A DNA stretch of 55,620 nucleotides, taken from contig CAIKYO010000126.1 in NCBI GenBank assembly GCA_903831655.1, positions 1 through 55,620 on the forward strand, written 5' to 3'. The notes below the pieces were generated by a model. It was not told the DNA's origin and searched no databases. It saw nothing but the letters and a program-made list of their open reading frames with translations. Numbering within the stretch: the stretch's first letter is position 1; each line of letters begins with the position of its first letter. The translations under genes were made by a program, and so were the position numbers. Positions 17,869 through 27,037 of the stretch are shown piece after piece. The DNA comes from an uncultured Burkholderiales bacterium (GTDB lineage: Bacteria; Pseudomonadota; Gammaproteobacteria; Burkholderiales; Burkholderiaceae_C).

Positions 17869-18035
17869 AGTACTCTATCACCTTTGTGCCCATACCCATG
17901 CGAATTTTTATGCAATTGCCCCATCTGCCGACCCCACGCCCCAAACGAAGCCCAAACCCAGGCCGCAGCGGTTTGAATGAAGGACACGGGGTGTTAGGCC
18001 CTGAAAACACCTTTGACTTCTGGCCAATGTTGGTT

Positions 18036-18064
18036 TTTTGCTCAAGAAATTGGTGATTTATAGT
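18036..18064 (+). promoter_or_regulatory. weak sigma70-like promoter for the rhlE-type helicase
   Basis: TTTTGC (18036-18041), a 17-bp spacer and TATAGT (18059-18064). The -10 element is good and the -35 element poor. The position fits a leader of about 195 nt before the ATG at 18266. Confidence 0.25.
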
Positions 18065-18265
18065 TATTCAAAGCTTTTTCATGAGAAAATCAAGTTCGGT
18101 TTAGGCAACCAGTCGCCTAAATATCAGCGTTCCGCTGGGGCCCAATGCCAGAATTCTCTGGTCACTTCCTGCCCACCCTTTAGTTTTCCGGTCACTTTTC
18201 TGGATGCCTTTTTATCAAAGGGCAATGATGACCGACCCACGCGTCCAAAGAAGGACGCTCACCTA

Positions 18266-20134
18266 ATGAAATTTGAAGAATTAAATTTGGCTCCTGCCAT
18301 CTTAAAAGCCGTACAAGAACAAGGCTACGACACCCCAACACCCGTACAAGTTCAAGCCATCCCATTGGTCCTTGAAGGTCACGATCTATTGGCCGGTGCA
18401 CAAACTGGAACCGGCAAAACTGCCGCCTTCACCTTACCCATGTTGCACAAACTCACCATGAGTCGCAGCAGCACCAACAAGTTTGGCGTCTACGGCATTC
18501 GGGCTTTGGTGCTTACACCGACTCGAGAGCTTGCTGCGCAGGTAGAGGAGTCGGTGAGAAATTACGGCAAACACCTCCAACTCACCTCAGCCGTGATCTT
18601 TGGTGGCGTGGGCATGAAGCCTCAAATCGACAAACTTAAAAGAGGCGTGGACATTTTGGTGGCCACACCCGGTCGACTCCTTGACTTAGAGCAACAAGGC
18701 TTCTTGGACTTGAGCACCGTGCAAATCATGATCTTGGATGAGGCCGACCGCATGTTGGACATGGGCTTTATCCACGATGTCAAAAAAATCTTGGCCCTCG
18801 TGCCCAAAGACAAACAAAGCCTTTTGTTTTCTGCAACCTTCAGCAACGAGATCAAAGAGCTTGCTGAGAATTTGCTGAAGAATCCCAAAAGCATTCAAGT
18901 CACGCCCCCCAATACCACCGTTCAACGCATCACACAGTTGATTCACCCGGTTGGGCGAGGCAAGAAAAAAGCCCTCTTGGCTCACATCATTCAAAGCAAC
19001 AATTGGAGTCAAGTTTTGGTGTTCACACGCACCAAATTCGGCGCCAATTCGGTGGCAGATTATCTGCAAAAAAATGGCATCAACGCCATGGCCTTGCACG
19101 GCAACAAAAGCCAGTCGGCACGAACTCAAGCACTGGACGGATTCAAATCCGGTGACATCAAAGCGTTGGTGGCGACAGACATCGCCGCTCGAGGCATTGA
19201 CATTGATGAGTTGCCACACGTGGTCAACTATGAAATCCCCAATGTGAGCGAGGATTATGTTCACCGCATTGGACGCACAGGACGCGCAGGCTCTGACGGT
19301 CAGGCCGTGAGTTTGGTGTCCTTGGATGAAGAAGGCTTCATGAAAGACATTGAACACTTCACCCACCAAACCATTGAAGTTCAAGTCATTGAGGGCTTCG
19401 CTCCCGAACCCGGCGAGAAGGCCGAGCCCATTGCCATGGGCAGACAAACGATATGGGGAGGCCTTGGTCGCCCCCCCTCTAGAGAGGTGATGGCTGCAGC
19501 AGCCAAGGCAGCTCGCTCAGAAATGATGGAGCGAATTCGAGAGAAAAAAGGCTCTCAACCAGCCAAAGGCAGACCCAATCACGCCAACGCTGACCGCTCA
19601 CAACGTCCCTCACGCCCCAACGGGGACGTGAAAACTGAGCGCGCCTATGGTGAGGGCAGAGAGGGCAATGCTGCGGCTCCAAGAGGACCTCGCTCTGGAC
19701 CCAATCCAGGACAAAACCGTTCACCCAACTCAAGAGGCCCCTCCAATCGGTCCTACGGCGGTGGTGGCCGAGACGGCGCAAGAAACCCCTTTAACGCCCA
19801 CCCAGATGCGCCACCCAGACAGCGACGCACCGATGGCAATGCAGAGTTCTCGCAACCGCGCGCCAATCCAATGCATGACGAGGACTTCCAACCCAGAGAG
19901 AATGCTCATTTGGGTACCCACAACGGTGTGAATGCCTTTGGACACAAAACGCAAAACAAATCCACCAGAACGCCTGATCCAACACGCACCAGTGTGGATT
20001 TGATGAGTGAGCGCCGTGGCCCAGGAGGCGGTGGTAACCGTGGCCGTGGTGGTCCAAAGCCATCAGGATCCTTTGGCTCTAAAAGGGGCCCTGGAGGCGG
20101 TGGCGGTGGTAACCGCGGTGGATTTGGACGCTGA
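18266..20134 (+). CDS. rhlE: DEAD-box RNA helicase, RhlE type
   Basis: ATP-dependent RNA helicase of 622 residues. From the ATG at 18266 the protein begins [13 protein letters not shown], with the Q motif at [11 protein letters not shown]. Motif I is AQTGTGKT, Ia [20 protein letters not shown] and [12 protein letters not shown], within about the first 370 residues. The remaining 250 residues are a disordered tail rich in Arg, Gly, Pro and Asn, ending in Gly-rich repeats. AAGGA lies 11 nt upstream of the start. RhlE proteins act in ribosome maturation and RNA decay. A long leader suggests post-transcriptional control. Confidence 0.93.
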   Translation: MKFEELNLAPAILKAVQEQGYDTPTPVQVQAIPLVLEGHDLLAGAQTGTGKTAAFTLPMLHKLTMSRSSTNKFGVYGIRALVLTPTRELAAQVEESVRNYGKHLQLTSAVIFGGVGMKPQIDKLKRGVDILVATPGRLLDLEQQGFLDLSTVQIMILDEADRMLDMGFIHDVKKILALVPKDKQSLLFSATFSNEIKELAENLLKNPKSIQVTPPNTTVQRITQLIHPVGRGKKKALLAHIIQSNNWSQVLVFTRTKFGANSVADYLQKNGINAMALHGNKSQSARTQALDGFKSGDIKALVATDIAARGIDIDELPHVVNYEIPNVSEDYVHRIGRTGRAGSDGQAVSLVSLDEEGFMKDIEHFTHQTIEVQVIEGFAPEPGEKAEPIAMGRQTIWGGLGRPPSREVMAAAAKAARSEMMERIREKKGSQPAKGRPNHANADRSQRPSRPNGDVKTERAYGEGREGNAAAPRGPRSGPNPGQNRSPNSRGPSNRSYGGGGRDGARNPFNAHPDAPPRQRRTDGNAEFSQPRANPMHDEDFQPRENAHLGTHNGVNAFGHKTQNKSTRTPDPTRTSVDLMSERRGPGGGGNRGRGGPKPSGSFGSKRGPGGGGGGNRGGFGR

Positions 20135-20153
20135 GATCCAAGTTTGCATCCAC

Positions 20154-20178
20154 AAACAAACCTGATGGGTTTGTTTTT
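20154..20178 (+). terminator. Rho-independent terminator of the rhlE-type gene
   Basis: A perfect 9-bp stem, AAACAAACC and GGTTTGTTT, with a 5-nt loop, ending in TTTTT. It lies 20 nt after the helicase stop codon. The stem is AT-rich but the T tract is good. Confidence 0.65.
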
Positions 20179-20206
20179 CACAAAGCCCCCATCGAGGGGC
20201 TTTGTG
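20179..20206. terminator. second hairpin between convergent genes
   Basis: A perfect 11-bp stem, CACAAAGCCCC and GGGGCTTTGTG, with a 6-nt loop, directly after the previous terminator and 3 bp before the stop of the next minus-strand gene. It lacks a good T tract on either strand. It may back up termination or protect the 3' ends. Confidence 0.5.
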
Positions 20207-20208
20207 CT

Positions 20209-20643
20209 TTATGGGATCAATGTGATTCGAACTTTGGGGTAGCCCTCATCGAATTGTTCACATTGAACTTGGATGGGCGAGACCAAATCGAAGAAAGACT
20301 GGCTGCTCAAAATGGCCTGTGCTTGAAGGGTGATGGTCCTGAGCAAATGGCCATCGATTTCATTTTCGTGCATCAAGGCTGTTTTTGACGTTCCATCTGT
20401 CCAGCGAAAAGCCTCGTAGGTCTTCAGACTCTTGAGCTCATTCATGGTCGCAGCCATGCAAGCCACAATCTCAGGGCGTTCGCCTTGAATGATGAGATTT
20501 TTAAAATCTTTGGCCGTTTGATGGGTGATCGGAGCTCCTTTGGCCCAGGCAAATGAAGCGCTAAAGAGCAACGCAAGACCCACACAAAAACTCAAGATTT
20601 TGAGCCCGTGGAATGCAAAGGAATGGGGTTGCTGAGTGTTCAT
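20209..20643 (-). CDS. small secreted protein of unknown function
   Basis: A 144-residue protein with a signal peptide: a hydrophobic stretch (LKILSFCVGLALLFSASFAWA) with cleavage likely after AWA. The mature part has two cysteines and no motif I recognise. The ATG at 20643 overlaps the stop of the pstS-like gene by 4 nt, so it belongs to the porin/pstS-like operon. An upstream in-frame start at 20688 would lie inside the pstS-like gene and is rejected. The context suggests an envelope role in phosphate or solute uptake, which is inference. Confidence 0.75.
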   Translation of the reverse strand: MNTQQPHSFAFHGLKILSFCVGLALLFSASFAWAKGAPITHQTAKDFKNLIIQGERPEIVACMAATMNELKSLKTYEAFRWTDGTSKTALMHENEIDGHLLRTITLQAQAILSSQSFFDLVSPIQVQCEQFDEGYPKVRITLIP

Positions 20644-21718
20644 GGTCTTTGCACCAATTGACCTTTGGTGTCTCGCATCTGGGCCCAAGCCGCCTTGACC
20701 CGTGTGATCACACTCTCATCGTCCACCAACCAATAATCTTGCTCTTTGGCCAAGCTCGCTCCATTGCTGTAGATCCAGTTGAGCAATCTTAAGGTCTCGC
20801 GAGCATCGTTCAAATCATTTTGCAACTTGTGAACAATCAAATAAGACACGCCCACGATCGGCCAACTCTGAGCACCCGGCAAATTGGTGAGACTTTGGTA
20901 AAAGGAGGGACGAGACCACTGAGCTTGTTTGGCAGCTTGCTCAAAAGTCTTGAGGGAGGGAGACACAAATTGCATGGCCGCATTTTGCAACAAGGGCGTG
21001 TTGAGTTGATGCTGCTTGGCATACATGAATTCAATGTACCCAATGGAGCCCGGTGTGGCTTTAACCGCCATGGCCATACCCACATTGCCTCTCACAGACA
21101 TGCCAATGGGCCACATCACCTGTGAACCAATTCCGTATCTTTTATCCCATTCGGCACTCACTTGGGCCAAGTAATGAGTGAAGGTGAAGGTCGTGCCTGA
21201 GCCCTCTTCCTGTGAACCACCAAAATGGGCATCGACGGCAGTGTAAGTGTTGGGTTGATCTCCTTTAATGCAGGATCATCCCACTCAGTCAATTCACCCA
21301 TCATGATCTTGGCCAGCAAGTCGGGCGTGATTCTGAGCACATTGGAGGGCACACCGGGTAAATTGACCACGGGTGTGATGCCGCTCACCACCAAGGGGTA
21401 TTGAAACAAATCGTCGTGCACCAACTCCGACTGGGTGAGTGCAATATCGGTGACTGCAAAATCCACGGTTCTGGAAGTGATGCGCCTGATGCCTTCTGCA
21501 GAACCCACCGCTTGGTATTCAGCTCTGAGGGGCTGCGCCTTTTGAAAAGCATACAGCCAGGTGTCAATGATGGGCTGCGCAAACGTGGCACCCGCACCCA
21601 AAATGTCTGAATTGGCTTTTGCAACGGGCAAGGTCACGCTCAGCAAAGCACACAGCAACCAACCCAGGCTTTGAACACCACGGCCCTTGAGCCATGCATT
21701 GAACTTAGAAACTTGCAT
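20640..21718 (-). pseudogene. PstS-like phosphate-binding protein gene, frameshifted
   Basis: Encodes a periplasmic phosphate ABC transporter substrate-binding protein in two frames. The first part (ATG at 21718, stop at 21158) has a signal peptide, ILGAGATFAQPI and GSAEGIRRI, and ends properly at ILVVHR. The frame is then lost. The downstream frame continues EEGSGTTFTFTHYLAQVSAEW, NPGSIGY-like and WPIVGVSYLIVHK, as in PstS. Restoring one base, most simply a G in the GG at 21209-21210, fuses the two into a normal protein of about 359 residues. The gene overlaps the porin gene by 14 nt. Whether the lesion is real or a sequencing error cannot be told here. No pstCAB genes are nearby. Confidence 0.85.
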
Positions 21719-23141
21719 GTAAACGCACCCCCAAGATATTCACCGGACCTCGGTCTTGGTTATAGGCAGGATTTTTAATGTTCTGATAATCCAACGCCAT
21801 GCTCAAAGTTTCATTGAAAACCAAGTTGTAGAACACTTCAGTGATCATCTCGCTTGCGTAGTTGAGTCCTGAGTCACCAATCAAAATACCCATGCCCCCT
21901 GCTTTGAAATAACTTTGCGCATCCGCGCTCAAACGATTGGAGACCCAAGCCAGCCCCAAACTGTCATTGTGTCTTTTCCAAGCACTCCCTTTGAGCAACA
22001 GGCCTGAGGACAAGGATTGATTGACCTCAGTGAAATCAAACGCTTCCTTGGCGCCATCGTTTTGGCTGTACCGCACAAAGAGCCCCAAGTCATCACTCAT
22101 CTCTTGCTCAAAGTTAAGCGACCATCCTGAGCGTTTGTTCATTTGTCTGACCTTGGTGATGTCAACGCCAGTGCCGCCCAAGGCCCCTAGTTTCACCGCA
22201 TCGGCATACAAACCCATGTAGCCTTGGTTGACAAAACTCAAGAATTTAAATTTTCCAGGACGCTCCCCAAGTTGATGCCGCTCCTCAAACTCAGCCACCC
22301 ACTCGTGTTGATCGAATTGGGTATCGATTTTTTCATTGTTGGGTTGAGTCGAGAGGGCGAAATACCCACCTCTTAGGGTCCACCAATCTTGGGTCCACTC
22401 AAGTGCCGCACCCTGAGTAAAGCCCCATGAATCGGCTGCATAGTCAAATGCGCCAGCCTCAACCACGGTCCAATTGAAGAAATCAGACCTTGGATCGTGT
22501 GCATAAGTGTTGGTATCGAAGACATCAACCACGGAGAACTTTCCCAAGGTCAAGGTGAGGTTGTTGGCCGTGATGTTTTTCTCCATCTGATTGGCCTGGT
22601 CCTCCATGTGGAAGCTCTCCCCCCCCAAATCAAACGTTTGCCGCAAAAAGGCCCTGGGTAGCCTGTAGTAGGGATTTTGTGCTCCCACTTTGTAAGCCTC
22701 ACCGCTTGGAAAGCCAGCAACGCCAACGGTATTGCTCAATCCAAACCCTTGATCTATTTCTGGATTGAGGTAGGCCTCAGCCCCTCTCCAAAGTCTCAAT
22801 CCAAGATAAAGCGTGGTATCAAAGGTTTGCTTTGAAGATCGGGTGTTGGTCAAACTGTTGTCACCACTGTACTTCGCGCCAAACCCCGCATTGGATTGAT
22901 TCACCACCGTCACCTGACCTTTGGCAGACCACCAAGGTGCTTGCTCCATCGATTGCAAAACGTAGGAGCCCAACCCACCTTGTTCTCTGCTGACCGTGGG
23001 CACCCAAACGGGTGAGTCTGTGTCGGAGCCCACCCTTTGTGCAAAGCTTGGAACAAGGGTTAATGCACCCAGCAAACATCCCCACAGTCTCAACTGAAGC
23101 CTTGGCGCATTGAATTTGAGAGGGAGTTGGGAAAAGGGCAT
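21705..23141 (-). CDS. OprB-type carbohydrate-selective porin
   Basis: Outer-membrane beta-barrel protein, 478 residues from the ATG at 23141, with a signal peptide ending near PSFA-Q. The body has alternating aromatic beta-strand sequence, and the C-terminus (DYQNIKNPAYNQDRGPVNILG followed by a terminal Phe) matches the OprB family. Earlier in-frame codons back to 23210 put polar residues before the signal and are less likely. It is first in an operon with the pstS-like gene and the small secreted protein. The real cargo could be a sugar or an anion. Confidence 0.85.
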   Translation of the reverse strand: MPFSQLPLKFNAPRLQLRLWGCLLGALTLVPSFAQRVGSDTDSPVWVPTVSREQGGLGSYVLQSMEQAPWWSAKGQVTVVNQSNAGFGAKYSGDNSLTNTRSSKQTFDTTLYLGLRLWRGAEAYLNPEIDQGFGLSNTVGVAGFPSGEAYKVGAQNPYYRLPRAFLRQTFDLGGESFHMEDQANQMEKNITANNLTLTLGKFSVVDVFDTNTYAHDPRSDFFNWTVVEAGAFDYAADSWGFTQGAALEWTQDWWTLRGGYFALSTQPNNEKIDTQFDQHEWVAEFEERHQLGERPGKFKFLSFVNQGYMGLYADAVKLGALGGTGVDITKVRQMNKRSGWSLNFEQEMSDDLGLFVRYSQNDGAKEAFDFTEVNQSLSSGLLLKGSAWKRHNDSLGLAWVSNRLSADAQSYFKAGGMGILIGDSGLNYASEMITEVFYNLVFNETLSMALDYQNIKNPAYNQDRGPVNILGVRLHASF

Positions 23142-23275
23142 TGCAGAAATAAACGAACGATCGATTGATCGCCACTGTACAAATGGCGAGTGGAAGATCC
23201 CACAGGTCATTTGATACTATGTCAGCAATGTGTCATTTTGATTACAAGGGCAGCCCTTGTGCCCCCTGAATGTGC

Positions 23276-24247
23276 TTAGGGAGGCGCCAAAAGGGCCATC
23301 TGTGGGATGGGGGTCAACAAGGTGCCCTGTGTAAAGTGAGACTGCAGGTTGGCAACAGCCAACTGAGCCATGAAGCGCCTTGCCTCCTCCGTTACAGAAC
23401 CCATGTGGGGGGTGAGAACCACATTTTGCAAGGACTTGAATTCGGCTGCAATGTTGGGCTCGGAGGCAAACACATCCAAGGCTGCGCCAGCAATTTTTTT
23501 AGTTTGCAAGGCTTTGATGAGAGCAGTTTGATCCACGAGTTGGGACTGAGTGACATTCACCACATAACCCTTTGAGCCCAAGGCATCCAAGACGCTTTGA
23601 TCCACGATGACCTCTGATGAGGAGTTGGCGCTCACATCGCCTTGCGTGCTTGGAATGCAAACCACCAAAACATCCACTTGCTCAGCCAAGGTCTTGGGCT
23701 GAGCCACCCAAGACTCTTCAAAACCCGACACGGGTGCCTTGTCAAAGTAACTCACCCGCATGTTGAATCCTTGAGCTCTTTTGGCAATGGACTGACCCAA
23801 TGCACCAAAGCCCAGCAAGCCCAATCGCAATCCAGTGACTCGCTTGGTGACTGAGAACTCTCCGTCCAACCAATCGGAATTTCTCACAAATCGGTCAGCC
23901 TGGGGTACTTTCCTGACCAAACCTATGATCAAGCCCATCGCCAAATCGGCCACATCCTCATTGGCCACGTCAGGGGTATAGGCTACCTTGACGCCTTTTT
24001 TTATAGCGCCTTGTACATCCACACTTTGGTAGTCATTGCCTAAAATTGAAATCAATTCAACCTCAGGAAAAGTCGCCAAGAGTTTAAGATCAATTTTGGC
24101 TTGTCTTGAACCAATGATGGCCTTGATTCTTCCAAATGCCGAGGGATCGGTCATGTGTGAATGATCATGAACTTGGTACAACGCTTGAAGATCATTCATC
24201 AAAAAGGCAGGCAGTGGCGTGACTTGCAAAATTTCAATGTTTGACAT
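23276..24247 (-). CDS. D-isomer-specific 2-hydroxyacid dehydrogenase family protein
   Basis: NAD(P)-dependent dehydrogenase fold, 323 residues. The nucleotide-binding loop is GLLGFGALGQSIAKRA. The C-terminal catalytic region shows GAALDVFASEPN (acid Glu) and LTPHMGS (catalytic His). The catalytic Arg normally found in the NxxRGxxVDE segment is replaced: the sequence reads NVTQSQLVDQ, putting Gln in that place. The ATG at 24247 is chosen because GAGG lies 7 nt upstream; a start at 24283 would add 12 residues. The substrate is unknown. Confidence 0.9.
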   Translation of the reverse strand: MSNIEILQVTPLPAFLMNDLQALYQVHDHSHMTDPSAFGRIKAIIGSRQAKIDLKLLATFPEVELISILGNDYQSVDVQGAIKKGVKVAYTPDVANEDVADLAMGLIIGLVRKVPQADRFVRNSDWLDGEFSVTKRVTGLRLGLLGFGALGQSIAKRAQGFNMRVSYFDKAPVSGFEESWVAQPKTLAEQVDVLVVCIPSTQGDVSANSSSEVIVDQSVLDALGSKGYVVNVTQSQLVDQTALIKALQTKKIAGAALDVFASEPNIAAEFKSLQNVVLTPHMGSVTEEARRFMAQLAVANLQSHFTQGTLLTPIPQMALLAPP

Positions 24248-24460
24248 GCTTGTGACCTCACAGAAAAAACAAACTTGACCCAAGTTAAAGCAAGAATCCC
24301 ATGCATTGGAGTCTAGCCTAACAACACCGCGGGACTCAATGGGGATGAACCCATGAGCTCTTGTCCTAAATCGACTGCACCAGAAAAACTAAATTGAGCT
24401 TAACGACTAAAATCAATGTGAAATGTGCTCAGTTTTTATTTTTTGAATTGGAACCATTCA

Positions 24461-24847
24461 ATGCTTTTACTCCACACCATGCTCAGAGTGGGAAACTTGG
24501 AGCGCTCCATTGAGTTTTATACCCAAGTCATGGGCATGAAACTCTTGAGAGTGACACACCGCAATGAGCAAAAGTACTCTTTGGCGTTCTTGGGCTACGG
24601 CCACAATCCTGAACACGCAGAGATTGAGCTCACCTACAACCACGGCGTTGAGCATTACGAGCTGGGGACAGCCTTTGGTCATTTGGCCATTGGTGTTGAG
24701 GATATTTATGCGACTTGCGATCACATTCGCTCCCAAGGGGTCACGCTCACCAGAGAGCCCGGACCGGTCAAAGGAGGAGAGACGCTGATTGCATTTTTAG
24801 CAGACCCTGATGGCTACAAAATTGAATTGATCCAGCGCTCCATTTGA
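24461..24847 (+). CDS. gloA: lactoylglutathione lyase (glyoxalase I)
   Basis: Converts the hemithioacetal of methylglyoxal and glutathione to lactoylglutathione. At 128 residues it is the short bacterial form. Metal ligands fall at the same positions as in E. coli GloA: His5, Glu56, His74 and Glu122, which points to the nickel-activated class. The ATG at 24461 gives [13 protein letters not shown], the family N-terminus. A longer reading from 24425 adds unrelated residues. Confidence 0.96.
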   Translation: MLLLHTMLRVGNLERSIEFYTQVMGMKLLRVTHRNEQKYSLAFLGYGHNPEHAEIELTYNHGVEHYELGTAFGHLAIGVEDIYATCDHIRSQGVTLTREPGPVKGGETLIAFLADPDGYKIELIQRSI

Positions 24848-24903
24848 ATTCAAAGTCGAAATAACCCAATCTATTAACTGAGACTCGATTAAAAAGGTAC
24901 ACC

Positions 24904-25548
24904 TTGAACCACGATGCACTCGCAGACATGCGGAAAAACTACGAAAAGGGTGAATTGAACCTGGATCACGCACCTTCCAATCCCAATGTGCTCTTTAGCA
25001 CTTGGCTTGAGGAGGCGGTGCAAACTCAAATACCTGAACCCTCAGCGATGACGCTGGCCAGCGTGGGCATTGACTTGCAACCCACCACAAGAATTGTGCT
25101 TCTCAAAGAGCTGCTTGAAAATGAGCTCATTTGGTACACCAACTACAACAGCAAAAAAGGTCATGAATTGGCCTCTAATCCCAAAGCTGCTTTGCAGTTT
25201 CACTGGGTCGAGTTGGAGCGAGTCGTTCGAATTGAAGGATGGGTACAAAAGGTCAGCGAGCAACAAAGCGATGCTTATTTCGAGAAGCGCCCCTACGGCT
25301 CCAAAATCGGTGCTTGGGCAAGTCCACAAAGCGCGGTGATTGAGTCCAGAGAGGTCCTAGACGCTGGCGTACGCCACCATCAAGCTTTGTGGCCACAAAA
25401 CCCACCCCGCCCCCCGCATTGGGGTGGTTACGCCCTCAAAGCGCAATATTGGGAGTTTTGGCAAGGTCGCCCCAGTCGACTCCACGACAGAGTGGCCTAT
25501 CGATTAGGGGCCGATGCGCGCTGGATCAAAGAAAGACTTGCGCCCTAA
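24904..25548 (+). CDS. pdxH: pyridoxamine 5'-phosphate oxidase
   Basis: FMN-dependent oxidase (214 residues) making pyridoxal 5'-phosphate from PNP/PMP. Family segments are TRIVLLKELLEN, the YTNYNSKKGHELASNP FMN-binding region, KIGAWASPQS and the C-terminal EFWQGRPSRLHDR with its substrate-binding Arg and His. The start is a TTG at 24904 preceded by AAAAAGG at good spacing. The next in-frame ATG (24928) would remove conserved N-terminal residues. It converges on msrA with a 3-bp gap. Confidence 0.95.
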   Translation: MNHDALADMRKNYEKGELNLDHAPSNPNVLFSTWLEEAVQTQIPEPSAMTLASVGIDLQPTTRIVLLKELLENELIWYTNYNSKKGHELASNPKAALQFHWVELERVVRIEGWVQKVSEQQSDAYFEKRPYGSKIGAWASPQSAVIESREVLDAGVRHHQALWPQNPPRPPHWGGYALKAQYWEFWQGRPSRLHDRVAYRLGADARWIKERLAP

Positions 25549-25551
25549 GGC

Positions 25552-26091
25552 TCACGCCTTTAGCTTGTTGGCAAAGGTTTTTTGAAACTTGGCCACTTTG
25601 GGAGATACCACGTGGGCACAATAGCCTTGGGTGGGGTGATTCAAAAAGAAGTTTTGATGGTACTCCTCTGCCTCATGGAAATTGCGCAAAGGCTCAATTT
25701 GCGTGGTGATCGCTTGAGGATTGATACCCATTTGTTGAACTGCAGATTTCATGAACTCTTCAATGACCTTTAAATCCTCTGCTCTTTCGTAGTAAATGCC
25801 ACTTCTGTATTGAGTGCCTACGTCATTGCCTTGCCGATTTAGAGTTGTGGGATCATGAATGACAAAGAAGATTTCCAAGAGTTCTGTCAAACTCACCTGC
25901 TCGCTGTCAAAGCGAATGCGCACCACTTCTGCATGCCCGGTGTGGCCCGAACAAACCGATTCGTAATTCGGTGATGGGTCATCCCCATTGCTGTAGCCGC
26001 TCACCACATCTTGCACACCCATCACACGGTCATAGACCGCCTCTAGGCACCAAAAACAACCGCCTGCCAAAGTTATGGATTCAAGGGACAC
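25552..26091 (-). CDS. msrA: peptide-methionine (S)-S-oxide reductase MsrA
   Basis: Repairs methionine S-sulfoxide in proteins; 179 residues. The catalytic Cys12 lies in GGCFWCLE, followed by SGYSNGD and the CSGHTGHAEVVRI segment. The start is a GTG at 26091 with GGGAG about 8 nt upstream. Being MsrA alone, with no MsrB fusion, it needs an external thioredoxin. It is separated from the upstream TorF-type gene by a strong terminator. Confidence 0.96.
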   Translation of the reverse strand: MSLESITLAGGCFWCLEAVYDRVMGVQDVVSGYSNGDDPSPNYESVCSGHTGHAEVVRIRFDSEQVSLTELLEIFFVIHDPTTLNRQGNDVGTQYRSGIYYERAEDLKVIEEFMKSAVQQMGINPQAITTQIEPLRNFHEAEEYHQNFFLNHPTQGYCAHVVSPKVAKFQKTFANKLKA

Positions 26092-26130
26092 GTTAAAACT
26101 CCCACATTAAGATAAATCGAAACTGAACCA

Positions 26131-26159
26131 AAACAATGGCCCGCTAGGAGCGGGCCATT
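26131..26159 (-). terminator. Rho-independent terminator of the TorF-type gene
   Basis: A perfect 11-bp GC-rich stem (AATGGCCCGCT with AGCGGGCCATT, 3-nt loop). On the minus strand it is followed by GTTTTGG. It stands 42 nt beyond the stop of the TorF-type gene and before msrA. Confidence 0.85.
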
Positions 26160-26200
26160 CTAGGTGAGCCTATCAAAGGCTTCGCCACATAAAAAACAGA

Positions 26201-27037
26201 TCAAAATCCTTTGACAAAACCCAACACCAAGCCAGGTTTTCCAGCAGAGTGCATGCCCGTCAAATCCGTTTGGAAATACCCACGCTTTGAAGTGGCATAG
26301 TAACTCGCAGAGATGACTGCATTGTCTCCCAAATCTTTACCCACACTCAACTTGTAATCGTTGACCGATTGCACCAATGGAGAAAAGCCCGAATCAACTG
26401 CTGTTGCAAATTGACTTTGGTTGTAATTTTTAAGATTCAAAACACCCACGTGAGCACCAAAGATCAGGCCTTGAAAGACTTGAGAGTAAGTCAAATCAAA
26501 ATAGGTTGTACCTTTGGTCGAGAGACTCGCACCACTCAAGTAGGCGTACCTAAAGTAATCGGAGATGCCGTAATTGACCTTCAAAGACAAGGGACCATTG
26601 CTCAGTCCCACATAAACTTCTGAATTGTTGATGGCTTTGTTGGCATAAAAAGCGCTAACAGAGTCAACGCCACTCTTGGGGTAGTAATAGTAAATGGCAC
26701 CGACGTCATAGCCCGTTCCGTACATGGCTGGGATGCTTCCCTTGTAGCCACCGTAGAAATCCATCTCAAGTGAACTGCCGTTGTACAAGTTTTGAGCAAC
26801 ATTGGAGTTCCAATTGCCAGCGTAAAGACCAGAGACATGCTCAAGATCGAAACCACCTTGCAAGGCAGGACCGTAGTTGGTTTGGGTAAAGCCCCTGAAT
26901 CTGTAATCAGCCACCAAAGACATGTTTCCTGTCACGGTGGTTTGCGCCTCCTCGGCGTGTAAGACATTCATTTGAGCCAAGAGTGAGCAAGCACTCAAGA
27001 GCAAAGAAGACATCAATCTTAGGTTCATTTTGTACAT
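26201..27037 (-). CDS. TorF family putative outer-membrane porin
   Basis: A 278-residue protein with a signal peptide (cleavage near LHA-EE) and a beta-barrel body with alternating Tyr/Gly strands. The start of the mature protein, VTGNMSLVADYRFRGFTQTN, is the hallmark of the TorF / TIGR02001 family of small outer-membrane proteins found in Burkholderiales. The C-terminus ends in Phe, as outer-membrane insertion requires. AAGGA lies 7 nt before the ATG. A strong terminator follows, so it is monocistronic. Its cargo is unknown. Confidence 0.9.
   Translation of the reverse strand: MYKMNLRLMSSLLLSACSLLAQMNVLHAEEAQTTVTGNMSLVADYRFRGFTQTNYGPALQGGFDLEHVSGLYAGNWNSNVAQNLYNGSSLEMDFYGGYKGSIPAMYGTGYDVGAIYYYYPKSGVDSVSAFYANKAINNSEVYVGLSNGPLSLKVNYGISDYFRYAYLSGASLSTKGTTYFDLTYSQVFQGLIFGAHVGVLNLKNYNQSQFATAVDSGFSPLVQSVNDYKLSVGKDLGDNAVISASYYATSKRGYFQTDLTGMHSAGKPGLVLGFVKGF

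Larger units (their letters stand above)
17817..18265. other. 449-bp divergent intergenic region between ettA and the rhlE-type gene
   Basis: No gene is supported here. Although the plus frame stays open upstream of the helicase start to 18038, those residues do not resemble the helicase family. The ettA side holds a 6-bp hairpin TGCTCT/AGAGCA (17853-17868). The helicase side holds a 7-bp hairpin TTTAGGC/GCCTAAA (18100-18106 with 18115-18121) and a direct repeat GGTCACTT at 18160 and 18190. A weak sigma70-like promoter lies at 18036-18064. If it is used, the helicase leader is about 195 nt. Confidence 0.6.

Noticed and set aside
18038-18265. 76-codon N-terminal extension of the rhlE-type helicase
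   Set aside because: The frame is open, but the residues do not resemble helicase sequence, and the protein starting at 18266 begins exactly where the family does.
18686-19447. 253-residue frame antisense to the rhlE-type helicase
   Set aside because: Antisense to conserved helicase motifs; no protein family resemblance.
20640-21170. Separate gene encoding a PstS-like C-terminal half
   Set aside because: Its only start is an internal TTG, and the frame continues upstream into the missing middle of PstS, so it is part of one frameshifted gene.
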